A stretch of DNA of 13,976 bases, from positions 1-13,976 of the forward strand of contig JAZUKH010000002.1 in assembly GCA_045643185.1 (NCBI GenBank). The letters are read 5' to 3'. The stretch comes from RGIG464 sp045643185 (GTDB lineage Bacteria > Myxococcota_A > Bradymonadia > UBA4248). The translations under genes were made by a program, and so were the position numbers. How positions within the stretch are numbered: the stretch's first letter is position 1; each line of letters opens with the position of its first letter. This document shows, in pieces, positions 5,462 to 11,130 of this stretch. The notes beneath the pieces were generated by a model, which made no database searches, was not told the DNA's origin, and was given only the letters and a program-made list of their open reading frames with translations.

Positions 5462-8029
5462 TTAATTCACAGAGAGTGCAATATTATCCAAACGAATCGC
5501 ACTCGAACAAGCTGAAGCATCCGCGCAGTGAGGCACCAACAAGATCTTCAGATTTGACACATTGTTCACGCCTGAATCCAAATTCGTGGACTTGCTATTC
5601 CAGATTTTCAATCCATCCAGATCGATCGTGACATTTTTATCGATCCAGCTATTACCGTCATCCTTCGAATAAACGATCGACATTTTAGTCGGTGAGTTAT
5701 CTTTGTTATTACGATATTCATCAAATGAGAGCTTCAGCCCCGATTTGCCAGAGGTGGACGTTGCAATCAAAATACCGTTCCCCGAGTTAACAGGATTTGG
5801 CTTGGCTTTTTTGGCACCTGTCACAGCCAAGGCATTACCAGATTTTCCACTGGCGGAACAACCACCAGTATTGCATGTCAACCCACTGCCCTCGCCATCA
5901 GGCCACCCATCAAGCGTTGCCGAACCGACTTCAGCCACATAGGGGGCCGAAGTACGGATGTTGTACGCTTCAAACTCTGTTGCATCGAACGTGAACTTGA
6001 AGATCTCAGACTCAGCCGTCGTGCTGGAAAGCGTAGCCGTACCGACAAAGTTTGCATTCAACTCATTCCCACCGTCGGTCACCGTCACCGGACTGAGATC
6101 CGCACGAACCGTCTTGTCATCATCCTGGTTGCGTTTGCAATAAACCCACGTCGTTCCAGCGTCTTTGCTGATACCGAACGTGTAGTAAAGAACCGTTTCG
6201 CCTTCCGCAAAATTGCTGGTGCTGAGCGACGCCGTGAACGTGTTGTCGTCGGCATTTTGCGTCGCATTGACGGATTTCCAATTGGCAACATCTTTGAAAT
6301 CGGTGCCATAGACCAACTTAGCGGTAAGATTCTCCTCGGTGAAGTCAGCGCCAATGCCGTATTTGACCGTCATGTTCTGCGACGTTTTGCTGCTGTCGAG
6401 CGTGACATTCGTTGGATCCATGAGCTGGCAATAATAGAGTTCTTCACCAGAGATCGTGCCTTCAACGCATTTTGTCGTATCGAGCACACAATTCTTACAC
6501 GTGGCTTTGCCTTCCGTCCATTTGGTATTATCAATGATGCTGCAATTTTTCTCGGTGACATTGCCCCAGTCGCAGCTTTCGCCCTTTTCCTGTTCGACTT
6601 TGGAATTACCGCAATACGAAAGGCACTCAGAGACATCAATCTCACAGGACGTGTTGCATTTGTTGGTGCCACCATAATATTTATCGGGATCCATCACGGA
6701 ACAATTCTGATAGTCTTTGTTATCTCGCCAAAGTGTCCAGTCGCAGGCTTCGCCAAGTTCTTTTTGCCAGATACCGTCCTTACAAAGTTCGCTGACAGCA
6801 GGCTCACAGGTACCGACTTTGAGCGAACAACCAACACATTCAGGCTTGCCGCTTTCCCAGGTCACTTTCGGGTCATAATCTTGACACGAATAACCTTCGG
6901 CACCCGCCAAGCTCACTTCACAGGTCTCACCGTCATCCAACTTGTCATCACCACAGGTTGAGGGTTCGCAAGTTCCCAAAGTGAGCTGACCACATTTGTC
7001 GGCACAGCCCGGGTGGCCCCCATCCTTCCAGGTGACATCAGCATACAGCTCGTAGTCTTTGATGATCCTGGCTTCGACAGCCTCGGCGCAGGAAACTTCG
7101 CTCAGTGTCTTAATTTCTTTGTTGATACGCACTTCCTGATCATCACAGACTTCGCTTCCGGTCACCTTTTTGTCACCGCAAGAAACAGCCTCGCAGGTGC
7201 CCGCCACGATTTTGCACGAAGTCGGGTCGCAAGCCGGTCTGGCATCTTTTCCGGACACCCATTCCTTGACCTCAGGATTCCAAGCGGAACAGGATTCGGG
7301 CACGCCTTCTGTGGTATCGCACTCCTCATCGCCTTCAATGCTGCTGTTGCCGCAACGTTGTTCGACGCAATTCGACGTGTCGAGCGCGCACTGGCTCGTG
7401 CAAGAAATCGTCGCCGTGCCATCGACCCAAGTTTTCGTACTATCCCAGTCAGCGCAAGTAGCCGGCACACCATCTTTATCGTCGCACTGTTCTTCGCCGT
7501 TTTTCACCTTGTCGCCGCATTTTGGCCCAGACTCGGTGTTGTCTTCGACGCAGGAGCCTATCGTAAGCTTACAAGCTTCGCAACCGGGCTTGCCATTGGC
7601 TTTCCATGTTTTCGTGCCATCAAAATCAGCGCAGGTCTTGCTGTCGGCATTGCCGTCGCAGTCTTCACCGACTTCGACCGTGTTGTTTCCGCACTTCGCA
7701 TTCGTCGATTCGACTTTACAATCGGCCGAGCAGCCGTCACCACTGACATTATTGCCATCGTCGCAGCCTTCGTTGCCTTCAACAATTTTGTTACCACACT
7801 TAGCTTTATCGGGCGTCGTTCCGCTTTCTTCGACACACGTGCCGATGGAGATCACGCAGTTATTGCAAACGGGTTTGCCGCCGTCTTTCCATTTTTTGGT
7901 GCTGTCAAACGCCTGACAAGTCATCGTCGCGTCATCGTCACACATATTGTTGCAGCTATAGCTACTACTTTCATTGCCACAACCAGCCAACAGAACTGCG
8001 GCCAAGGCGAACCACATAGTTTTTTTCAT
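5462..8029 (-). CDS. Large Cys-rich repeat lipoprotein (DUF4215-like repeats plus beta-rich C-terminal region)
   Basis: The start is the ATG at 8029, with GGAGG eight to nine bases upstream, rather than the in-frame codon at 8056. The 855-residue product has a lipoprotein signal (MKKTMWF, LLAGC, lipidated Cys17), so it is anchored in the envelope, probably at the cell surface. Residues about 25-522 are eight to nine Cys-rich repeats. One (about 78-107) is a canonical DUF4215 unit with CDDGNNVSGDGCSADC. The others follow CGN..VE.GE.CD, then C..[WF]...K.W..GK..C..C.L..G.C. Residues about 530-855 have few Cys and look beta-rich and Ig- or jelly-roll-like, with SGLKLSFDEYRNN and IVYSKDDGNSW resembling secreted anchor or carbohydrate-binding modules. 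No catalytic motif is seen; adhesion or binding is the likely role, which is inference. Confidence 0.9.
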   Translation of the reverse strand: MKKTMWFALAAVLLAGCGNESSSYSCNNMCDDDATMTCQAFDSTKKWKDGGKPVCNNCVISIGTCVEESGTTPDKAKCGNKIVEGNEGCDDGNNVSGDGCSADCKVESTNAKCGNNTVEVGEDCDGNADSKTCADFDGTKTWKANGKPGCEACKLTIGSCVEDNTESGPKCGDKVKNGEEQCDDKDGVPATCADWDSTKTWVDGTATISCTSQCALDTSNCVEQRCGNSSIEGDEECDTTEGVPESCSAWNPEVKEWVSGKDARPACDPTSCKIVAGTCEAVSCGDKKVTGSEVCDDQEVRINKEIKTLSEVSCAEAVEARIIKDYELYADVTWKDGGHPGCADKCGQLTLGTCEPSTCGDDKLDDGETCEVSLAGAEGYSCQDYDPKVTWESGKPECVGCSLKVGTCEPAVSELCKDGIWQKELGEACDWTLWRDNKDYQNCSVMDPDKYYGGTNKCNTSCEIDVSECLSYCGNSKVEQEKGESCDWGNVTEKNCSIIDNTKWTEGKATCKNCVLDTTKCVEGTISGEELYYCQLMDPTNVTLDSSKTSQNMTVKYGIGADFTEENLTAKLVYGTDFKDVANWKSVNATQNADDNTFTASLSTSNFAEGETVLYYTFGISKDAGTTWVYCKRNQDDDKTVRADLSPVTVTDGGNELNANFVGTATLSSTTAESEIFKFTFDATEFEAYNIRTSAPYVAEVGSATLDGWPDGEGSGLTCNTGGCSASGKSGNALAVTGAKKAKPNPVNSGNGILIATSTSGKSGLKLSFDEYRNNKDNSPTKMSIVYSKDDGNSWIDKNVTIDLDGLKIWNSKSTNLDSGVNNVSNLKILLVPHCADASACSSAIRLDNIALSVN
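6463..7957 (-). repeat. Cys-rich protein repeat region of the lipoprotein
   Basis: A half unit after the signal peptide is followed by eight full units of about 30-75 residues, starting with CGNK, CGNN, CGDK, CGNS, CGDK, CGDD, CKDG and CGNS. Each long unit holds about six Cys and a central aromatic-Lys-Trp-Gly stretch such as STKTWVDG. They are diverged at DNA level, so the array is old rather than a recent expansion. Confidence 0.85.
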
Positions 8030-8067
8030 AAGATCGATCCTCCAAAATGCGTCCAACGACGCGTGGT

Positions 8068-8101
8068 TAATAAGCCGGCAACTTTTAGAAATCGCTTATT
8101 A
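8068..8101. promoter_or_regulatory. Inverted repeat flanking the lipoprotein -10 element
   Basis: TAATAAGC at 8068-8075 and GCTTATTA at 8094-8101 are perfect 8-bp inverted arms, 18 bases apart. They bracket the proposed -10 at 8082-8087. They could be half-sites for a regulator or a hairpin in the upstream DNA. No regulator gene is in the window. Confidence 0.45.
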
Positions 8102-8110
8102 TTTTGTCAA
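8082..8110 (-). promoter_or_regulatory. Promoter of the Cys-rich lipoprotein gene
   Basis: On the minus strand a perfect TTGACA (8110-8105) is followed after 17 bases by TAAAAG (8087-8082), four of six matches to the -10 consensus. The expected start near 8075 leaves a leader of about 46 bases containing the GGAGG ribosome site. Confidence 0.6.
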
Positions 8111-8124
8111 TGATTTGAAATCAT
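8110..8124. promoter_or_regulatory. 15-bp palindrome overlapping the -35 end, candidate operator
   Basis: ATGATTTGAAATCAT is symmetric around one central base and touches the upstream edge of the TTGACA box. Its place and symmetry fit a dimeric regulator site. No T-run follows on the minus strand, so it is not a terminator for the epimerase gene. Confidence 0.45.
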
Positions 8125-8144
8125 TTTTTGTACAGACACACAGC

Positions 8145-9098
8145 CTACAAATACATACGCAACCCGTCCGCGACGGACGTCATCGGTGCATAACCGAGTT
8201 CCGTCTTTGCGGCGTCGATACAGGCGCACGAGCGGGCGATATCGCCCTTGCGCATGGGCTGATAAACGGCATCTGGCACGCGCACGCCGTATTTTTGCTG
8301 AATACGGTCGCGCATCGCCGCGAAGAGCTGGTCGAGCGAAGTTTCGACGCCGCAACCGATATTGAAAGCGCGCGCAGCTGGCGCGCCAAAGTCATGTGCA
8401 GCCGCCAAAAGGTTTGCATGCACAACGTTCGACACGTGGCAATAGTCACGGGTCTCGGCACCACAACCGTAGATCGTGCACGCACGACCATGTTTCATGC
8501 AATCCGCCCATTTGGGAATGACCGCCGCGTAAGCGCCATTCGGATCCTGACGAGCTCCAAATACATTAAAATATCGCAGTCCGACGATCGTCATGTCGTA
8601 GCAGCTCGCCCAAGCCTCAGCGTAGACTTCCTGAGCGCGTTTGGTGGCGGCGTAAGGTGAAAGCACGCGTCCTTCGTGGCCTTCATGCGCCACGCTCTCA
8701 GGCGAATCTCCAAACACGGCGCTCGAACTCGCATAGACGACACGTGAAATGGCGTTCGCGCGTGCCGCCTGAAGCACATTGACGAACCCGCCCAAGTTCG
8801 TCGCATGCGCGAGCATCGGATCGTCCAGGCTCCACGGCACCGAACCGATGGCTGCTTCGTGAAAGATGAGGTTGCAGCCCGACGCCGCGGCACTCAGTGC
8901 TTCCAAATCACGTACGTCCTGCTGCAAAAATGTCAGACGCGCTTCAAAGCCGGGGTCTTCGTCAAGAACAGCCGCCAGGTTTTCGCGCTTACCTGTCAAA
9001 AGATTGTCATACGCCACGACCTGGTCGCCGCGATGCAAACACGCTGAAACCAGGTGGGAACCAATAAAACCGGCCGCGCCGGTGATCAAAATCTTCAT
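8145..9098 (-). CDS. NAD-dependent UDP-sugar 4-epimerase, WbpP/TviC-like
   Basis: The 317 residues form an extended short-chain dehydrogenase. The NAD-binding GAAGFIG is at 7-13. The SSSAVFG segment is at 124-130, and the catalytic pair is Tyr149 and Lys153 (SPYAATKRA). GSVPWSLDDP (85-94), LRYFNVFGARQDPNGAYAAV (174-193) and ETRDYCHVSN (215-224) closely follow WbpP/TviC, which interconvert UDP-GlcNAc and UDP-GalNAc (or their uronates) for O-antigen and Vi polysaccharide. The exact sugar is not decided by these motifs. The protein stops at GLRMYL, about 10-15 residues short of the usual C-terminus. The ribosome site is weak (TTGGAA). It lies upstream of the lipoprotein gene with its own gap, and downstream of the pilin terminator, so it is probably transcribed alone. 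A role in glycosylating surface structures is plausible. Confidence 0.92.
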   Translation of the reverse strand: MKILITGAAGFIGSHLVSACLHRGDQVVAYDNLLTGKRENLAAVLDEDPGFEARLTFLQQDVRDLEALSAAASGCNLIFHEAAIGSVPWSLDDPMLAHATNLGGFVNVLQAARANAISRVVYASSSAVFGDSPESVAHEGHEGRVLSPYAATKRAQEVYAEAWASCYDMTIVGLRYFNVFGARQDPNGAYAAVIPKWADCMKHGRACTIYGCGAETRDYCHVSNVVHANLLAAAHDFGAPAARAFNIGCGVETSLDQLFAAMRDRIQQKYGVRVPDAVYQPMRKGDIARSCACIDAAKTELGYAPMTSVADGLRMYL

Positions 9099-9171
9099 GG
9101 GTTATCGTTCCAAAGAATCAATGACTACAATAAAATAATACTTGTTCATGTATCCGTTCAGAGAGAGAAAA

Positions 9172-9209
9172 GCATCAATTCATGCATCAATCCCTAATTT
9201 CACCCTAAT
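9172..9209. repeat. Two pairs of short direct repeats upstream of the epimerase
   Basis: GCATCAAT occurs at 9172-9179 and 9184-9191 (12-bp period). CCCTAAT occurs at 9192-9198 and 9203-9209 (11-bp period). They sit 75-110 bases before the epimerase start, where an activator could bind one DNA face. No clear promoter is visible; a TATTAT lies at about 9136-9141 without a good -35. The remainder of 9099-9247 shows no gene. Confidence 0.4.
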
Positions 9210-9247
9210 CAGTCGCCCCAAACGCTTGTCCTTCGGTCATGCAAGTC

Positions 9248-9276
9248 AAAAAAAGCGGCGAAATAATCGCCGCTTT
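9248..9276 (-). terminator. Rho-independent terminator of the pilin genes
   Basis: On the minus strand a 9-bp stem AAAGCGGCG/CGCCGCTTT with a 7-base loop is followed by a run of seven T. It lies 31 bases after the stop codon of the pilin at 9307 and separates the pilins from the epimerase. Confidence 0.92.
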
Positions 9277-9306
9277 CATAAAAGACAGAATGAACGAAGT
9301 GAATGA

Positions 9307-9765
9307 CTATTTCGTCTCCGTTTTAACGCAGTTATCCGTCGTACCATAGATAACGGCGCGACGATTTTCGTGTTTAATAAACGCATATTGAACAGCATTG
9401 TCAACGATACGGGCAGCACACGCAGTAAAGGTCGTATCCGTACCTACCGTCGCATACGTCCAATAGGTGGGACCAGCGGGATCAAAACCGAGGCTCTTAA
9501 ACCCGGTCAGGCATGTCGAATCAAGCACTTCCTTGCCCGTATGCGCCTTGGTGCTGTAAGTGCTTTCACAGGCACTCACATAATTGTTCCACGTGCGGAA
9601 AAAGGCTTCCTGCTTGGCCGCAATATCAACAAGGTTCGTGTTGGCCTCTGATTTGGCTGCTTCATCGATGTATCGACCATAGGCCGGAATGGCGACGACC
9701 GCCAAAATGCCGATGATCGCCACGACGATCATGAGTTCGATCAGCGTAAAACCTAATTTATTCAT
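9307..9765 (-). CDS. Type IV pilin-like protein (PilA class, short leader)
   Basis: The protein has 152 residues. It has a five-residue leader MNKLG cut before Phe, then the class-III N-methylation and assembly helix FTLIELMIVVAIIG. Mature Glu5 and Pro22 are both present, as in major type IV pilins. The head domain has four Cys (66, 85, 116, 146 of the precursor), which may form two disulfides, the last closing a C-terminal loop. AAGGA lies before the ATG at good spacing. It would be processed by PilD and built into a type IV pilus or a type II secretion pseudopilus; neither set of assembly genes is in the window. It lies 80 bases after a second pilin-like gene and ends at a strong terminator. 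Its size and intact core suit a major pilin, though this is not proven. Confidence 0.93.
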   Translation of the reverse strand: MNKLGFTLIELMIVVAIIGILAVVAIPAYGRYIDEAAKSEANTNLVDIAAKQEAFFRTWNNYVSACESTYSTKAHTGKEVLDSTCLTGFKSLGFDPAGPTYWTYATVGTDTTFTACAARIVDNAVQYAFIKHENRRAVIYGTTDNCVKTETK

Positions 9766-9845
9766 GACAGGGTCCTTATTTTCTAGTCTAAGCGACGAAA
9801 TTAAAAGCCGATCAAGCGAACGACGCTCGCCTCACGGCACCGAGT

Positions 9846-10358
9846 TTATTTGCAAGTCGATTTCCAAGCACAATCCGTCATGGTCGGCGGCGCACTCAGA
9901 TCGAAGATGGGTTGAGACATACTCGAGAGCATATAACCATAGTCATTGCCCGAAGCGGACGGATGAATGGCCACGATGGCGAAGTTTTCTTCCTTGCGCG
10001 TCGCATCGTAATAAAAACAAAGCTGATAGCACCAACGTTGCAAGCCATCCAATTCGATGCCCATGGCTGACCACTTGGCCATATTTTTGTCAAAAGCACC
10101 AGCCGTATCAACTTCAATGGCGGGATTCGGTGCATACAACTCTTCTGTAATGCTACCACCGGCTTTTGAAAGCCCCCAGTCGTAGATCAGCTTGGTCGCA
10201 TCTGAATTGATCGAAAAGATACTGGCTATTGCCTCACGTTTCAACGCATCACGCTGATAGCCAGAATAAGCGGCTTGCGCTATCACAGCAAGGATCGCGA
10301 CGATCGCAACGACGATCATCAACTCAACGAGCGTAAAACCCTGGGTTATTTTGAACAT
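9846..10358 (-). CDS. Type IV pilin-like protein, second copy
   Basis: The start is the ATG at 10358, eight bases after GAGGAG; the in-frame GTG at 10364 is too close to that site. The 170-residue precursor has leader MFKITQG, then FTLVELMIVVAIVAILAVIA with mature Glu5. Position 22 is Ala where most pilins have Pro. The head domain carries two close Cys pairs (110/114 and 163/169) and little similarity to the neighbouring pilin beyond the N-terminal helix. It may be a minor pilin or a specialised subunit. No terminator separates it from the next pilin, so the two can be co-transcribed. In the upstream gap (10365-10469) only weak promoter-like pairs are seen, such as TTTACG-18-TAAACT. Confidence 0.9.
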   Translation of the reverse strand: MFKITQGFTLVELMIVVAIVAILAVIAQAAYSGYQRDALKREAIASIFSINSDATKLIYDWGLSKAGGSITEELYAPNPAIEVDTAGAFDKNMAKWSAMGIELDGLQRWCYQLCFYYDATRKEENFAIVAIHPSASGNDYGYMLSSMSQPIFDLSAPPTMTDCAWKSTCK

Positions 10359-10469
10359 ATCCACCGCTCCTCTCGTGAAATCACATACAGGCTATGTTAG
10401 TTTAGCGCGAAAACTTACTCCACGTAAAGTTTAAGCGCAATTTTTTCTAAAACACGGCGTCTTTGGCGT

Positions 10470-10475
10470 TATAAT
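10470..10475 (+). promoter_or_regulatory. Likely -10 element for tatA
   Basis: A perfect TATAAT stands about 98 bases before the tatA start. The -35 at the right distance (CTAAAA) is poor, so an activator or another sigma factor may be involved. The leader it would make is about 90 bases long. Confidence 0.45.
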
Positions 10476-10489
10476 TAGGTAAGGTGGAT

Positions 10490-10523
10490 GACCGCTGTGA
10501 TGCCTCAGAGCTATATGGCGGTC
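10490..10523 (+). other. Possible hairpin in the tatA leader
   Basis: GACCGC (10490-10495) pairs with GCGGTC (10518-10523) across 22 bases within the proposed tatA leader. The stem is short and the loop long, so it is only a weak candidate for a control element. Confidence 0.25.
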
Positions 10524-10572
10524 GAATTTAACGCAATCACTCGCTTTTTTTATTTGAAATACGGAGTCTCTT

Positions 10573-10839
10573 TTGAACACACTCGCACTTGCCTTTGGCA
10601 TCGGAACCCAGGAACTTATCGTCATTGCCCTTATCATCATCGTGTTATTCGGCGCCACCAAGCTGCCGAAACTCGGTTCTTCGATCGGTGAAGGCATTCG
10701 AAACTTCAAACGCGGCATGCGAGAAGTCGAAGCCGAGGAAGCCGAAGCCAAGAAAGAAAAAGAAAAGCAAGCCCTGACCGAAGAAAAGCAAGCCCTGACC
10801 GAAGAAAAGCCAAACATCACGGAAGAAAAGCCGTCGTAG
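10573..10839 (+). CDS. tatA: Twin-arginine translocase TatA/TatE subunit
   Basis: The 88-residue protein starts at TTG 10573: GGAG lies six bases before it, and no ATG or GTG precedes the conserved part. Residues 11-28 (GTQELIVIALIIIVLFGA) are the short TatA membrane helix ending in the family's FG (26-27). KLPKLGSSIGEGIRNFKRGM is the amphipathic helix that lies along the membrane. TatA oligomers form the passage for folded proteins recognised by TatBC; no tatB or tatC is in the window. The C-terminal tail is highly charged and ends in three 7-residue repeats (EKQALTE type). The single TM and Glu14 at its start fit TatA better than TatB. The gene is single, divergent from the pilins, and followed by a repeat-rich gap before mutS. 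Confidence 0.95.
   Translation: MNTLALAFGIGTQELIVIALIIIVLFGATKLPKLGSSIGEGIRNFKRGMREVEAEEAEAKKEKEKQALTEEKQALTEEKPNITEEKPS
10762..10830 (+). repeat. 21-bp tandem repeats at the 3' end of tatA
   Basis: The units at 10762-10782 and 10783-10803 are identical. A diverged third (10804-10824) and a partial fourth follow. They encode EKQALTE, EKQALTE, EKPNITE, EK in the cytoplasmic tail of TatA. The exact copies point to recent slippage. Confidence 0.9.
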
Positions 10840-10843
10840 CACC

Positions 10844-10915
10844 ATGTCAAGCCATCACGTGATACGTCGAAGCGACGCTATGTCAAACCATCACGTGAAA
10901 CATCGAAGCGACGCC
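10844..10915. repeat. Two 36-bp tandem direct repeats between tatA and mutS
   Basis: The units at 10844-10879 and 10880-10915 match at 32 of 36 positions. Each contains a CACGTG palindrome, which in the first unit is the perfect 10-bp ATCACGTGAT. The first unit also has CGTCG-AAG-CGACG, able to form a small hairpin. A degenerate third start follows at 10916. No reading frame covers them. Confidence 0.85.
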
Positions 10916-10939
10916 ATTTCACGCTCCATCCCGTGAAAT
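10916..10939. repeat. 8-bp inverted repeat after the 36-bp units
   Basis: ATTTCACG (10916-10923) and CGTGAAAT (10932-10939) are perfect complements over an 8-base loop. They look like a rearranged third unit of the preceding direct repeat. No T-run follows, so it is not a typical terminator. Confidence 0.6.
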
Positions 10940-10978
10940 GCTGCCGCAACTTGTCAAAGCCCCGCAGGGCGAGGGGGG

Positions 10979-11021
10979 CGCGGCGTATGGCGGTGGCGAG
11001 TTTCGCCACCCCATAGCCGCG
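10979..11021. repeat. Long bulged hairpin in the tatA-mutS gap
   Basis: CGCGGC, TATGG and GGTGGCGA on the left pair with TCGCCACC, CCATA and GCCGCG on the right. The result is a 19-bp stem with two single-base bulges and a GTT loop. The segment is more GC-rich than its surroundings. It merges at its right end with the G6/C6 element. Confidence 0.8.
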
Positions 11022-11044
11022 TGGGGGGACACTTCCCCCCTTTC
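11014..11044 (+). repeat. REP-like G6/C6 hairpin element, copy A
   Basis: GGGGGGA-CACT-TCCCCCC is a 7-bp GC stem followed by TTTCC, which could also end tatA transcription. With its TAGCCGCGT flank it matches, in inverted orientation, a second element after mutS at 13921-13951 (28 of 31 positions). The gap from here to mutS (11045-11130) holds nothing else clear. Confidence 0.75.
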
Positions 11045-11130
11045 CAAACATTCAAACACATCCAAATCAGCGAGACGACAGCGTATTGCGCGCACAAGCG
11101 AGGTTGAACGTCTCAGGAGACCAGATCAAG

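Noticed and set aside
7013..8113. Long plus-strand open frames (366 residues here and 248 residues at 7170-7916) opposite the lipoprotein gene.
   Set aside because: They are antisense to a well-supported lipoprotein with signal, lipobox and repeats. Their translations are hydrophobic low-complexity with no family motif, and they have no ribosome site.
10365..10470. Sigma54 promoter for the pilin genes, often used by pilA.
   Set aside because: The best GG...GC pair upstream of the 10358 start is 11 rather than 10 bases apart and lacks the TGGCAC/TTGC context; none was found before 9765 either.
10488..10691. A 67-residue plus-strand frame with AAGGTGG immediately before its ATG, overlapping tatA.
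   Set aside because: Spacing from the ribosome-like site to the ATG is too short. Most of the frame lies within tatA in another phase. The peptide has no signal or motif; a leader peptide cannot be supported.
10844..10915. Possible CRISPR repeats of 36 bp.
   Set aside because: The units are directly adjacent with no spacers, and only two copies exist.
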